A DNA stretch of 64,000 nucleotides from Streptomyces aurantiacus (GCF_027107535.1 NZ_CP114283.1:3720001-3784000), one strand, 5' to 3'. Shown: positions 27,803 through 37,525, numbered from the stretch's first letter. Made by a program: numbers and translations. Notes: generated by a model from the sequence alone, not told the origin.

Positions 27803-28912
27803 ATGCAGACGGAGCTGAGCAAGAAACTGGGAGTCGAGCACGCCCTCTTCGGCTTCACGCCGTTCCCCGCCGTCGCCGCTGCCATCAGCCGGGCCGGCGG
27901 ACTCGGCGTGCTCGGCGCGGTCCGCTACACCGCCCCCGACGACCTCAAGCGCGACCTCGACTGGATCGAGGCACATGTCGACGGAATGCCGTACGGGCTG
28001 GACGTCGTCATGCCCGCCAAGAAGGTCGAAGGAGTCACCGAGGCCGACGTGGAGGCGATGATCCCCGAGGGGCACCGCCAGTACGTCAAGGACACCCTGG
28101 CCAAGTACGGCGTGCCTGAGCTCGCCGAGGGCGAGGTCTCCGGCTGGCGCATCACCGGCTGGATGGAGCAGGTCGCCCGCACCCAGCTGGACGTCGCCTT
28201 CGACTATCCGATCAAGCTGCTGGCCAACGCGCTCGGTTCGCCGCCCGCCGACGTCATCGAGCGCGCCCACGGGCAGGGTGTACTCGTCGCCGCGCTCGCG
28301 GGCAGCGCCCGGCACGCGCGCAAACACGCGGAGGCGGGCATCGACATCGTCGTGGCCCAGGGCTACGAGGCCGGCGGCCACACCGGTGAGATCGCCTCGA
28401 TGGTGCTCACCCCCGAGGTCGTCGAAGCCGTCGCGCCGCTGCCCGTGCTCGCGGCGGGCGGCATCGGCAGCGGTCAGCAGATGGCCGCCGCGCTCACACT
28501 CGGCGCCCAGGGTGTGTGGCTCGGCTCCATATGGCTGACCACCACAGAGGCCGACATGCACTCGCGCGCACTGACCCAGAAGCTGCTGGCCGCCGGGTCC
28601 GGCGACACGGTCCGCTCGCGCGCGCTGACCGGGAAACCCGCACGGCAGCTGCGCACCGAATGGACCGACGCCTGGGACGACCCGAACGGTCCCGGGACGC
28701 TCCCCATGCCCCTGCAGGGCCTGCTCGTCGCCGAGGCCGTCTCACGGATCCAGAAGCACGAGGTGGAGCCACTGCTCGGCACGCCCGTGGGACAGATCGT
28801 CGGCCGGATGAACAGCGAACGCGGCGTCCAGGAAGTCGTCGACGACCTCACACGCGACTTCGAGAAGGCCGTGGACCGACTCGACCGCATCGCCGGAAGG
28901 AGCCACGAGTGA
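27803..28912 (+). CDS. Nitronate monooxygenase-family flavoprotein
   Basis: A 369-residue FMN enzyme of the nitronate monooxygenase/2-nitropropane dioxygenase TIM-barrel family. LFGFTPFPAVAAAISRAGGLGVLGA is the N-terminal strand-helix. DIVVAQGYEAGGHTGEI has the FMN-contacting GGH, and PVLAAGGIGSGQQMAAALTLGAQGVWLG is the phosphate site. Members in CoA-ester catabolic clusters act as enoyl or dienoyl reductases rather than on nitronates, which may apply here. Its stop overlaps the start of the next CoA ligase gene by four bases (GTGA), linking the two functionally. Confidence 0.88.
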   Translation: MQTELSKKLGVEHALFGFTPFPAVAAAISRAGGLGVLGAVRYTAPDDLKRDLDWIEAHVDGMPYGLDVVMPAKKVEGVTEADVEAMIPEGHRQYVKDTLAKYGVPELAEGEVSGWRITGWMEQVARTQLDVAFDYPIKLLANALGSPPADVIERAHGQGVLVAALAGSARHARKHAEAGIDIVVAQGYEAGGHTGEIASMVLTPEVVEAVAPLPVLAAGGIGSGQQMAAALTLGAQGVWLGSIWLTTTEADMHSRALTQKLLAAGSGDTVRSRALTGKPARQLRTEWTDAWDDPNGPGTLPMPLQGLLVAEAVSRIQKHEVEPLLGTPVGQIVGRMNSERGVQEVVDDLTRDFEKAVDRLDRIAGRSHE

Positions 28913-30459
28913 GTCAGCCCCCAGGCGGCTTCTGGGCCCAGGCCACCGCCGACCCCGAGCGCACCGTCCTCGTCGCGACCGACGGAGAGGAGTGGACCGC
29001 GGGCCGACTGCACGCCGAGGCGAACCGGCTGGTGCACGCACTGCGCGCCGCCGGCCTCGATCGCGGTGACGCCTTCGCCGTCGTCCTGCCCAACGGCGTC
29101 GAGTTCCTCACCGCGTACCTCGCCGCCTCGCAGGCCGGTTTCTACCTCGTGCCCGTCAACCACCATCTCGTCGGGCCCGAGATCGCCTGGATCGTCGCCG
29201 ACTCCGGGGCCAAGGTGCTGATCGCGCACGAGCGGTTCGGCGCCGCCGCCCGCCACGCGGCCGACGAGGCGAAGCTCCCCGAGAACCGGCGGTACGCGGT
29301 CGGCTCCGTCGAGGGCTTCCGGCCGTACGGTGAACTCCTCGACGGCCGGCCCGGATCAGTGCCCGGAGACCGGACGCTCGGCTGGGTCATGAACTACACC
29401 TCCGGCACCACGGGCCGTCCGCGCGGCATCAGGCGCCCGCTGCCCGGCAAGCTCCCCGAGGAGACGTATCTCGGCGGATTCCTCGGCATCTTCGGCATCA
29501 AGCCGTTCGACGGCAACGTGCATCTGGTGTGTTCGCCGCTCTACCACACGGCCGTCCTCCAGTTCGCGGGCGCGTCCCTGCACATCGGGCACCAGCTGGT
29601 GCTGATGGACAAGTGGACGCCCGAGGAGATGCTCCGGCTCATCGACACCCACCGGTGCACGCACACCCACATGGTCCCGACGCAGTTCCACCGCCTGCTG
29701 GCGCTGCCGGAGCACACCAGGGCGGCGTACGACGTGTCGTCCATGCGGCATGCCATCCACGGCGCCGCCCCCTGCCCGGACCACGTGAAACGCGCCATGA
29801 TCGAGTGGTGGGGCCACAGCGTCGAGGAGTACTACGCGGCCAGTGAAGGCGGTGGCGCCTTCGCCACCGCCGAGGACTGGCTGAAGAAGCCCGGCACGGT
29901 CGGCAAGGCCTGGCCGATCAGCGAACTCGCCGTCTTCGACGACGACGGGAACAGGGTGCCGCCCGGTGAACTCGGCACCGTCTACATGAAGATGAGCACC
30001 GGCGGATTCTCGTACCACAAGGACGAGGCCAAGACGAGGAAGAACCGCATCGGGGACTTCTTCACCGTCGGTGACCTGGGATATCTCGACGAGGACGGGT
30101 ATCTCTTCCTCCGTGACCGGAAGATCGACATGATCATCTCGGGCGGGGTCAACATCTACCCCGCCGAGATCGAGGCCGCGCTGCTCACCCACCCCGCCGT
30201 CGCCGACGCGGCCGCCTTCGGGATACCGCACGACGACTGGGGCGAGGCAGTGAAGGCGGTCATCGAACCCGCCCCCGGCTTCGAGCCGGGCGAAGCGCTG
30301 GCCGTGGAGATCCTGGGGCACTGCGAACGGCAACTGGCCGGATACAAACGGCCCGGGAGCGTCGACTTCATCGAGGCGATGCCACGCGACCCCAACGGCA
30401 AGCTGTACAAGCGGCGCCTGCGGGACCCGTACTGGGAGGGCCGCACACGGGCCGTGTGA
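28909..30459 (+). CDS. Acyl-CoA synthetase (AMP-binding)
   Basis: A 516-residue adenylate-forming CoA ligase. The P-loop is NYTSGTTGRPRGIRRP, the A5 region is EEYYAASEGGGAF, and YLDEDGYLFLRDRKIDMIISGGVNIYPAEIE covers the hinge aspartate and A8 loop. The catalytic lysine is in PRDPNGKLYKRRLRDPYW. It activates a carboxylic acid to its CoA thioester via the acyl-AMP. The GTG start overlaps the nitronate monooxygenase stop, so the two are co-translated. The substrate class cannot be deduced from the sequence. Confidence 0.9.
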   Translation: MSQPPGGFWAQATADPERTVLVATDGEEWTAGRLHAEANRLVHALRAAGLDRGDAFAVVLPNGVEFLTAYLAASQAGFYLVPVNHHLVGPEIAWIVADSGAKVLIAHERFGAAARHAADEAKLPENRRYAVGSVEGFRPYGELLDGRPGSVPGDRTLGWVMNYTSGTTGRPRGIRRPLPGKLPEETYLGGFLGIFGIKPFDGNVHLVCSPLYHTAVLQFAGASLHIGHQLVLMDKWTPEEMLRLIDTHRCTHTHMVPTQFHRLLALPEHTRAAYDVSSMRHAIHGAAPCPDHVKRAMIEWWGHSVEEYYAASEGGGAFATAEDWLKKPGTVGKAWPISELAVFDDDGNRVPPGELGTVYMKMSTGGFSYHKDEAKTRKNRIGDFFTVGDLGYLDEDGYLFLRDRKIDMIISGGVNIYPAEIEAALLTHPAVADAAAFGIPHDDWGEAVKAVIEPAPGFEPGEALAVEILGHCERQLAGYKRPGSVDFIEAMPRDPNGKLYKRRLRDPYWEGRTRAV

Positions 30460-30476
30460 GGTCTGGGTGGCGAGGT

Positions 30477-30536
30477 GTGTGGTCCCACCCCATGTGGTCC
30501 GCCTCCACGTAGGTCCGCCCCATGTGGTTCGGATCT
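30477..30536. repeat. Imperfect 15-bp tandem repeat between two CoA ligase genes
   Basis: Four adjoining units share the pattern rTGTGGTCCGCCycC: 30477-30491, 30492-30506, 30507-30521 and a weaker one to 30536. They lie in the 161-base gap between two same-direction genes. The larger 14-bp field at 46529-46696 has the same GTGGyCC core. Confidence 0.7.
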
Positions 30537-30620
30537 GCGTGGGGCGGCCTGGGGCGAGGGCCCAAGCCCGGTGCCCGTCCGGCTTGACCTGCCGCGTGGA
30601 CGGGCCGAGGATCATGTGCC

Positions 30621-32147
30621 ATGACGCCTGGACACGGCAGCACGGTGGACGGGGTGCTGCGGCGCAGCGCCCGGCGCACCCCGGCACGCGTCGCGGTCAC
30701 CTACCGCGAGCGCTCCTGGACGTACGCCGAACTCGACGAGGCCGTCTCACGGGCGGCCCAGGTGCTGCGCTCCTCGGCCCTGGCCCCCGGTGACCGCGTC
30801 GGCGCCTACGGGCACAACTCGGACGCGTACCTCATCGGCTTCCTGGCCTGCGCCCGCGCCGGGCTCGTCCACGTGCCGGTCAACCAGAACCTGACGGGCG
30901 ACGACCTCGCGTACATCGTCGGCCAGTCCGGCAGCGCGCTCGTCCTGGCCGACCCGGACCTCACGGACCGGCTCCCCGACGGGGTACGCGTGCTGCCGCT
31001 GCGCGACGCCGAGGACTCGCTGCTCGCGCGGCTGGACTCGACGCCCGCGTACGACGGCCCCGAGCCGCGCACCGAAGACCTGGTGCAGTTGCTCTACACC
31101 TCGGGCACGACCGCGCTGCCCAAGGGCGCGATGATGACCCACCGCGCGCTGGTGCACGAGTACCTGAGCGCGATCACCGCTCTCGACCTGAGCGCCGGTG
31201 ACCTGCCCGTGCACTCACTGCCGCTCTACCACTCGGCGCAGATGCACGTCTTCCTGCTGCCGTACCTGGCGGTGGGCGCCCGGAACACCATCCTCGACGC
31301 TCCCGACGCCGACCAGCTCTTCGACCTCGTCGAGGCCGGCCGGGCGGACAGCCTCTTCGCGCCGCCCACCGTCTGGATCGGTCTGTCGAACCGCCCCGAC
31401 TTCGCGACACGTGACCTCAGCGGGCTGCGCAAGGCGTACTACGGGGCCTCGATCATGCCGGTGCCCGTACTGGAACGGCTGCGGTCCCGGCTGCCGAAGC
31501 TGGCCTTCTACAACTGTTTCGGTCAGAGCGAGATCGGTCCGCTGTCCATGGTCCTCGCGCCGCACGAGCACCGGAAGAAGCGGCTGGCCTCCTGCGGACG
31601 CCCGGTGCTGTTCGTGGACGCGCGGGTGGTCGACGAGGAGGGCAAGGACGTACCGGACGGCACCTCGGGCGAGGTCGTCTACCGGTCGCCGCAGCTCTGC
31701 GAGGGCTACTGGGACAAGCCCGAGGAGACGGCCGAGGCCTTCCGGGACGGCTGGTTCCACTCCGGTGATCTCGTGGTGCGGGACGCCGAGGGATACTTCA
31801 CCGTCGTCGACCGGGTGAAGGACGTCATCAACTCCGGCGGCGTACTGCTCGCCTCGCGGCAGGTCGAGGACGCTCTCTACACCCATCCCGGGGTGGCCGA
31901 GGCCGCGGTGATCGGCCTCCCGGACGAGCGGTGGATCGAGGCGGTCACCGCGGTGGTCGTTCCCCGCGGTGACGTCACGGAGGACGAACTCGTCGCCCAC
32001 GTGCGCGAGGAGCTCGCGCACTTCAAGGCACCGAAGCGGGTGCTGTTCGTGGACGAGCTGCCGCGCAACGCGAGCGGGAAGATCCTCAAGCGGGAACTGC
32101 GGGACCGGTTCGGGGCGGATTCCCCCGCGAGCGGGCCCGGTGGTTGA
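30621..32147 (+). CDS. Fatty-acyl-CoA synthetase family ligase
   Basis: A 508-residue adenylate-forming ligase. The P-loop is LLYTSGTTALPKGAMMTH, then YNCFGQSEIGPL (A5), GWFHSGDLVVRDAEGYFTVVDR (A7) and VKDVINSGGVLLASRQVEDAL. The catalytic lysine is in LPRNASGKILKREL near the end. It is a long/medium-chain FadD-type enzyme. Its relation to the upstream ligase operon is loose because 161 bases with repeats intervene. It may feed the beta-oxidation genes in this region, which is inference. Confidence 0.9.
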   Translation: MTPGHGSTVDGVLRRSARRTPARVAVTYRERSWTYAELDEAVSRAAQVLRSSALAPGDRVGAYGHNSDAYLIGFLACARAGLVHVPVNQNLTGDDLAYIVGQSGSALVLADPDLTDRLPDGVRVLPLRDAEDSLLARLDSTPAYDGPEPRTEDLVQLLYTSGTTALPKGAMMTHRALVHEYLSAITALDLSAGDLPVHSLPLYHSAQMHVFLLPYLAVGARNTILDAPDADQLFDLVEAGRADSLFAPPTVWIGLSNRPDFATRDLSGLRKAYYGASIMPVPVLERLRSRLPKLAFYNCFGQSEIGPLSMVLAPHEHRKKRLASCGRPVLFVDARVVDEEGKDVPDGTSGEVVYRSPQLCEGYWDKPEETAEAFRDGWFHSGDLVVRDAEGYFTVVDRVKDVINSGGVLLASRQVEDALYTHPGVAEAAVIGLPDERWIEAVTAVVVPRGDVTEDELVAHVREELAHFKAPKRVLFVDELPRNASGKILKRELRDRFGADSPASGPGG

Positions 32148-32276
32148 ATCCCTGGTGGCGGGATCCTCGCCGGGTTGAACTGAACCCGCCGGTGAGCCGT
32201 ACCAGTAACGGCGGCCCGACCACCCGAGCCTGGTCCGCCGAGTCGCCACCGGGTTTCGCACGGAAGGACCTTCGGG

Positions 32277-34178
32277 TTGTCTCGCACCACGAACTCTCGC
32301 CAGTTGCCGGACCCGGATCAGGCAGCCCCGGAGGAACCCGAGACGCCGGAGGCGCAGCCACCGGCGGACAACCCGCCCGCCGAGAAGCCGGAAGCACCGG
32401 CTGAAGGTGCCGTCGCGCCGACCGGAACCGAGGGCGAGGACGCCCCCGCCGAGGACACCAAGGACGCGCCCGAGGACACCAAGGACGCGCCCGCCGACGG
32501 GAAGGCGGCGAGTGAGGAGCCGGTGGCCCGCCGGGGCTGGCGCGCCAGGCACCCCGTCGCGTCGCGGACCGTGACCTCCTCGGTCACCGTTCTCGCCGCC
32601 GCGCTCGTACTCTTCGCGCTGCTCATGCCGAACGACCCGGACCGCTTCAGGCCGGCCGTGTTCGCCCGTCTGCCGGTCGAGGCGATATTCGGCGCGGCCG
32701 TCCTCATCGTCCTGCCGAAGACACTGCGGCTGGTGACGGCGGCCCTCGCCGGTCTGGCGCTCGGCGCGCTGACCCTTCTGAACCTTCTCGACATCGGCTT
32801 CAACGAATTCCTCGGGCGCGGCTTCAACGTCGTGCTCGACTGGATACTGTTCGACGACGCCCAGTCGTACCTCGAGGACTCGATGGGCAGGGCCGGGGCG
32901 ATCGGTGCCGTGATCGCGGTCGTCGTCCTCGTCCTCGCCGTGCTCGTCCTGATGATCCTTTCCGTCGTCCGGCTCGCCAACCTCCTGGCCCGGCACAGTG
33001 GCCGGGCGACGCGGGCCACTCTCGTCGCCGGCACCGTCTGGGTCGCCTGTTCGGCGCTCGGCGTGCAGTTCGCGGGGGTGCAGTTCGCGGCGCGCAGCAC
33101 CGCGGGGGCCGTCCAGAACCGGGTGGACCGGGTGCAGGCGACCCTCAAGGACGAGGCGGAGTTCGCCAAGGAGGCCAGGCGGGACACCTTCGCCAGGACG
33201 CCGGGCGACCAACTGCTCACCGACCTGCGCGGCAAGGACGTCATCTTCAGCTTCATCGAGAGCTACGGCCGCAGCGCCATCGAGGACCCGGTCACGGCCC
33301 CCGGCGTGGACGCCACGCTCACCGACAAGACCGAGGCGCTGACCAAGGCCGGGTACTCGGCCAAGAGCGGCTGGCTCACGTCGGCGACGTACGGGGGCAG
33401 CAGCTGGCTCGGCCACTCCACCTTCCTGTCGGGTCTGTGGATCAGTAACCAGGCCCGCTACCGCACGGTCACCGCGGGCGATCACCTGACGCTCACCGGT
33501 GCCTTCAAGCGCACCGGCGCCTGGCGGACCGTGGGCATCATGCCGGGTGTGCAGAAGAGCTGGCCCGAGGGAAAGTTCTACGGCCTCGACAACATCTACG
33601 ACTCGCGGGAACTCGGCTACCAGGGCCCGAAGTTCAGCTGGTCGACCATGCCCGACCAGTACGCCCTGAGCGCCTTCGAGCGCCTGGAGCACGGCAAGAA
33701 GCACGACAAGCCGCTGATGTCGGAGATCATCCTGACCTCCAGCCACCAGCCGTGGGCGCCCATCCCCAGGACGATCCCCTGGGACGAGGTCGGTGACGGC
33801 TCGGTCTACAAGGACATCGAGAAGGAGGGCAAGAGGGCCTCGGACGTGTTCTACGACTCCACCAAGGTCAAGGAGGAGTACGGCAGGTCCATCGAGTACT
33901 CGGTGACCAGCCTCATCGACTACGTGGTGAAGTACGGCAACAAGAACACCGTGCTGGTCTTCCTCGGCGATCACCAGCCCCTGGCCAGGGTCAGCGGCGA
34001 CAAGGCCGACTGGGACGTGCCGATCTCGATCGTCGCCCGCGACAAGTCCGTACTCGACAAGATCGACGACTGGGGCTGGACGGAGGGGCTGAAGCCCGGT
34101 TCCAAGGCTCCGGTCTGGCGGATGGACTCCTTCCGGGACCGGTTCCTGACCGCGTACGGCTCGACGCCCAGGCCGTAG
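32277..34178 (+). CDS. Membrane sulfatase/LtaS-like phosphotransferase
   Basis: A 633-residue membrane protein. Residues ~1-90 are a Pro/Glu/Lys-rich disordered tail with a repeated EDTKDAP, followed by about five transmembrane helices (~95-270). An extracytoplasmic alkaline-phosphatase-superfamily domain runs to the end, with VIFSFIESYGRSAIE, ILTSSHQPWAPIP and VLVFLGDHQPLARVSG (metal-binding D-H). This architecture is that of lipoteichoic acid synthase or related phosphoglycerol/sulfate transferases. TTG at 32277 is the start, supported by GGAAGGA eight bases upstream; no ATG or GTG fits. The exact polymer or substrate is unknown. Confidence 0.8.
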   Translation: MSRTTNSRQLPDPDQAAPEEPETPEAQPPADNPPAEKPEAPAEGAVAPTGTEGEDAPAEDTKDAPEDTKDAPADGKAASEEPVARRGWRARHPVASRTVTSSVTVLAAALVLFALLMPNDPDRFRPAVFARLPVEAIFGAAVLIVLPKTLRLVTAALAGLALGALTLLNLLDIGFNEFLGRGFNVVLDWILFDDAQSYLEDSMGRAGAIGAVIAVVVLVLAVLVLMILSVVRLANLLARHSGRATRATLVAGTVWVACSALGVQFAGVQFAARSTAGAVQNRVDRVQATLKDEAEFAKEARRDTFARTPGDQLLTDLRGKDVIFSFIESYGRSAIEDPVTAPGVDATLTDKTEALTKAGYSAKSGWLTSATYGGSSWLGHSTFLSGLWISNQARYRTVTAGDHLTLTGAFKRTGAWRTVGIMPGVQKSWPEGKFYGLDNIYDSRELGYQGPKFSWSTMPDQYALSAFERLEHGKKHDKPLMSEIILTSSHQPWAPIPRTIPWDEVGDGSVYKDIEKEGKRASDVFYDSTKVKEEYGRSIEYSVTSLIDYVVKYGNKNTVLVFLGDHQPLARVSGDKADWDVPISIVARDKSVLDKIDDWGWTEGLKPGSKAPVWRMDSFRDRFLTAYGSTPRP

Positions 34179-34217
34179 CGGGTGTTTTGACAGTCCTGGA
34201 CGGCTCGGCGGGAAGGC

Positions 34218-35513
34218 CTAGCGCGGGCGCAGGTCCACGATGCGCCTGATCTTGCCCACCGACCGTTCCAGCGACTCCGGTTCGACGATCTCGACCTCCG
34301 CCGAGACACCGATGCCGTCCTTCACGGCCGCCGCGATGGCCCGTGCGGCCGTCTCGCGGAGCTCCGGCGTGGCACCGGCGCGTGCCTCGGCCCGCACGGT
34401 GAGCGAGTCGAGGCGGCCCTCGCGGGTCAGCCGGAGCTGGAAGTGCGGGGCGACGCCCGGTGTGCGCAGGACGATCTCCTCGATCTGGGTGGGGAAGAGG
34501 TTCACGCCGCGCACGATGACCAGGTCGTCGCTTCGGCCGGTGACCTTGGCCATCCGGCGAAAGACACGGGCCGTACCGGGCATCAGCCGCGTCAGGTCCC
34601 GGGTCCGGTAGCGGATCACGGGCATCGCCTCCTTGGTGAGGGAGGTGAACACCAGCTCACCCTCCTCGCCGTCCGGCAGTACCTCGCCGGTGAGCGGATC
34701 GACGACCTCCGGGTAGAAGTGGTCCTCCCAGACGTGCAGTCCGTCCTTCGTCTCCACGCACTCCTGGGCCACCCCGGGGCCGATCACCTCCGACAACCCG
34801 TATATGTCGACCGCGTCGACAGCGAACCGTTCCTCGATCTCGCGGCGCATCTCCTCGGTCCACGGTTCGGCACCGAAGATGCCCACGCGCAGCGAGGTGC
34901 GGCGCGGGTCCACGCCCTGCCGCTCGAACTCGTCGAGGATCGTCAGCATGTACGAGGGCGTCACCATGATGATGCCGGGCTGCAGGTCCTGGATCAGCTG
35001 GACCTGGCGAGCCGTCATGCCGCCGGAAGCGGGGACGACCGTACAGCCGAGGCGCTCGGCGCCGTAGTGCGCGCCGAGCCCGCCGGTGAACAGCCCGTAG
35101 CCGTACGCCACATGCGCGATGTCGCCCGGCCGGCCGCCGGCCGCGCGGATCGAACGGGCCACCATGTCGGACCACATGGACAGGTCGTTCTCGGTGTAGC
35201 CGACGACCGTGGGGCGTCCCGTGGTGCCGCTGGAGGCATGGACGCGGCGGATACGGTCGCGGGGCACGGCGAACATCCCGTACGGGTAGTTGTCGCGCAG
35301 GTCCGCCTTGGTGGTGAAGGGGAAGCGGGCCAGATCGGCGAGCGAGCGGCAGTCCTCGGGGCGGAGCCCGGCCCTGTCGAAGGAGTCGCGGTAGAACGGC
35401 ACGTTCTCGTACGCGTGCCGCAAGGACGTCCTCAGCCGCCGCAGTTGCAGTGCGCGCAGACCGTCCGCGTCGAGCCTCTCGCCCGCGTCCAGCAGGTCCG
35501 TCGCATCCGCCAT
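34218..35513 (-). CDS. paaK: Phenylacetate-CoA ligase
   Basis: A 431-residue PaaK. It shows FPFTTKADLRDNYPYGMFAVP and the P-loop HASSGTTGRPTVVGYTENDL. The A5 region is DIYGLSEVIGPGVAQEC, and the C-terminal GRSDDLVIVRGVNLFPTQIEE and VGKIRRIVDLR hold the hinge and catalytic lysine. It makes phenylacetyl-CoA, the entry step of the Paa ring-epoxidation pathway, but no paaABCDE or other paa gene is in the window, so it may act alone or on a related arylacetate. GGGAG precedes the ATG. A PaaR-like operator palindrome lies 33 bases upstream. Confidence 0.92.
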   Translation of the reverse strand: MADATDLLDAGERLDADGLRALQLRRLRTSLRHAYENVPFYRDSFDRAGLRPEDCRSLADLARFPFTTKADLRDNYPYGMFAVPRDRIRRVHASSGTTGRPTVVGYTENDLSMWSDMVARSIRAAGGRPGDIAHVAYGYGLFTGGLGAHYGAERLGCTVVPASGGMTARQVQLIQDLQPGIIMVTPSYMLTILDEFERQGVDPRRTSLRVGIFGAEPWTEEMRREIEERFAVDAVDIYGLSEVIGPGVAQECVETKDGLHVWEDHFYPEVVDPLTGEVLPDGEEGELVFTSLTKEAMPVIRYRTRDLTRLMPGTARVFRRMAKVTGRSDDLVIVRGVNLFPTQIEEIVLRTPGVAPHFQLRLTREGRLDSLTVRAEARAGATPELRETAARAIAAAVKDGIGVSAEVEIVEPESLERSVGKIRRIVDLRPR

Positions 35514-35545
35514 CGGGACCGCTCCCTCACCAGCCGTGCCCTTGC

Positions 35546-35569
35546 GGGCGACCGATCATTCGGTCGCCC
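35546..35569. promoter_or_regulatory. PaaR-like inverted repeat upstream of paaK
   Basis: GGGCGACCGA-TCAT-TCGGTCGCCC has perfect ten-base arms. Its ACCG-N6-CGGT core resembles the actinobacterial TetR-type PaaR site as I recall it. It is 33 bases before the paaK start. It could also fold as a hairpin ending the fadD19-like transcript, whose stop is 186 bases upstream, so the assignment is not certain. Confidence 0.55.
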
Positions 35570-35755
35570 CGTTCGGGATCAGTAAGGCAAAGGCGCGGGC
35601 AGGTCGTCAAGGGCGCGCGGGGACGTCGCGGGGGAGTTCACGTGCTGCTGTACGGCCGTTCGGCGGAGTCCGGCGGGTGTCGTGGAGCAGCCTCCCGCAT
35701 GCCCCTGCCGGTGGGCGGAACGCGGGGGTGACGACCAGGAGAGGCGGGAGGGGGG

Positions 35756-37375
35756 CTACTGCGCGGCCTCCGCCGCCACCGAGCGCGCCCACCGGTAGTC
35801 CGCCTTGCCGCTCGGGGAGCGCTGGATGGCTTCCGCGATCACCAGTCGGCGCGGGATCTTGTAGCCCGCCAGATGCGTACGGCAGTGGGTCTGGATGTCG
35901 CCCAGTGAGGGCCGCCCCGCGCCTTCGCGCAACTGCACCACGGCAGCCACGTGGTTGCCCCAGGTCTCGTCGGGCACTCCGGCCACCAGCGCGTCGTAGA
36001 CGTCCGGGTGCGACTTGAGCGCCTGCTCGACCTCCTCCGGATACACCTTCTCCCCGCCGGTGTTGATGCACTGCGAGCCGCGGCCCAGGACGGTGACGAC
36101 GCCCTCCTCGTCGACGGTCGCCATGTCGCCGAGCAGCACCCACCGCTCGCCGTCCTTCTCGAAGAAGGTCTCGGCGGTCTTCCTCGGGTCGTTGTAGTAG
36201 CCCAGGGGTACGTGGCCGCGTTGGGCGACGCGGCCGGGCTCGCCGACGGCGACCGGCTCGTACGTCGCCGGATCGACCACCTGAGTACGGGAGTTGACCT
36301 GGATGCGGAATCCGCGGGCGGGGCCGGAGTCGGCCGTCGCCGTGCCGTTGAAGCCGGACTCCGAGGAACCGAAGTTGTTGAGCAGCGTCACGTTCGGCAC
36401 CAGGGCCTGGAACTGTGCGCGCACCGTCTCCGACATGATCGCTCCGGACGAGGAGACGCTGAACATGGAGGAGCAGTCGGTGCCCTTCATGGGCCCGTTC
36501 AGCGCGTCGATCAGAGGCCGCAGCATCGCGTCGCCGACCAGGGACATGCTGGTGACCTTCTCCTTCTCGACGGTCCGCAGCACCTCGGCCGGCACGAACT
36601 TGCTGTGGATCACGACGCGTTGGCCGAAGTAGAAGCCGATGAAGGCGGTGAGGGTGGAGGTGCCGTGCATCAGCGGGGCGGTGGGGAAGAAGGTGATCCC
36701 GTCACCGCCGGCCGCGACCCGCTCGGCGAGCTCCTCCGGCGTCTTCACGGGCTCTCCGGTCGGGGCGCCGCCGCCCAGCCCCGAGAAGAACAGGTCTTCC
36801 TGACGCCACATCACACCCTTCGGCATCCCGGTCGTGCCGCCGGTGTAGATGATGAACTGGTCGTCGGCGGAGCGTGGCGGGAAGTCGCGTCCGGGTGATC
36901 CGGCGGCCTCGGCGTCGGTGAAGTCCACCGACGGCAGGGAGGGCGCGTCCGGTGCGGGGACGCCCACCCGTACGAGATGCCGCAGGGTCGAGGCCCGTGG
37001 CAGAGCCGCCGTGACCCGTTCGGTGAACTCCGCGTCGAACACCAGCGCCACCAGGTCCGCGTCCCGGTAGAGGTAGACCAACTCCTCCTCGACGTAGCGG
37101 TAGTTGACGTTGACCGGCACGATCCGCGCCTTCAGGCAGCCAAGGACGGTCTGCAGGTACTCGATGCCGTTGTAGAGGTGCAGCCCGAGATGCTCGCCGG
37201 GGCGGACACCGCTGTCGATCAGGTGGTGCGCGATCCGGTTCGCCGCCGTGTCCAGCTCCGCGTACGTGAGGCGGCGCTCGGCTCCCGTACCGGGATGGTC
37301 GATGTGGACGAGGGCCTCGCGGTCGGGGACCACGTCGGCCACCGACTCGAACAGGTCGGCAAGGTTGTACTCCAC
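35756..37375 (-). CDS. Acyl-CoA synthetase, FadD19-like (sterol side-chain type)
   Basis: A 539-residue CoA ligase that starts VEYNLADLFESVADVVPDRE and has the P-loop IYTGGTTGMPKGVMWRQEDL. LNNFGSSESGFNGT and TVLGRGSQCINTGGEKVYPEEVE follow. The C-terminus GYKIPRRLVIAEAIQRSPSGKADYRWA ends in the GKxDYRWA signature of FadD19/FadD17 steroid ligases. In Rhodococcus, FadD19 activates C24-branched sterol side chains. It is divergent from the EchA19-like gene, the same arrangement as Rv3515c/Rv3516. The GTG at 37375 directly follows AGGAGG. Confidence 0.87.
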   Translation of the reverse strand: MEYNLADLFESVADVVPDREALVHIDHPGTGAERRLTYAELDTAANRIAHHLIDSGVRPGEHLGLHLYNGIEYLQTVLGCLKARIVPVNVNYRYVEEELVYLYRDADLVALVFDAEFTERVTAALPRASTLRHLVRVGVPAPDAPSLPSVDFTDAEAAGSPGRDFPPRSADDQFIIYTGGTTGMPKGVMWRQEDLFFSGLGGGAPTGEPVKTPEELAERVAAGGDGITFFPTAPLMHGTSTLTAFIGFYFGQRVVIHSKFVPAEVLRTVEKEKVTSMSLVGDAMLRPLIDALNGPMKGTDCSSMFSVSSSGAIMSETVRAQFQALVPNVTLLNNFGSSESGFNGTATADSGPARGFRIQVNSRTQVVDPATYEPVAVGEPGRVAQRGHVPLGYYNDPRKTAETFFEKDGERWVLLGDMATVDEEGVVTVLGRGSQCINTGGEKVYPEEVEQALKSHPDVYDALVAGVPDETWGNHVAAVVQLREGAGRPSLGDIQTHCRTHLAGYKIPRRLVIAEAIQRSPSGKADYRWARSVAAEAAQ

Positions 37376-37481
37376 CGCTCCTCCTGACCCCGGCAAGCAT
37401 CGACGAATGGACGTGCGTCATCGCTTCGCCGGTCATCAGAGCAAAGCCCGCCACAACTGTGAAGGGTCCGCGCAGAAGAAA

Positions 37482-37498
37482 TCTGACTGCCTGTCAGA
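37482..37498. promoter_or_regulatory. Perfect TCTGAC-N5-GTCAGA inverted repeat in the divergent promoter
   Basis: TCTGAC-TGCCT-GTCAGA lies between the fadD19-like and echA19-like genes, 107 and 65 bases from their starts. The symmetry and length suit a TetR-type regulator. A similar site precedes the nitronate monooxygenase gene at 27745. Confidence 0.5.
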
Positions 37499-37525
37499 AA
37501 ACCCTTGAACTGGTCCCTCCACTCC

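Noticed and set aside
32171..32188. CGGGTT-N6-AACCCG inverted repeat after the second CoA ligase gene
   Set aside because: Short arms and no supporting context; it could be a weak terminator or chance.
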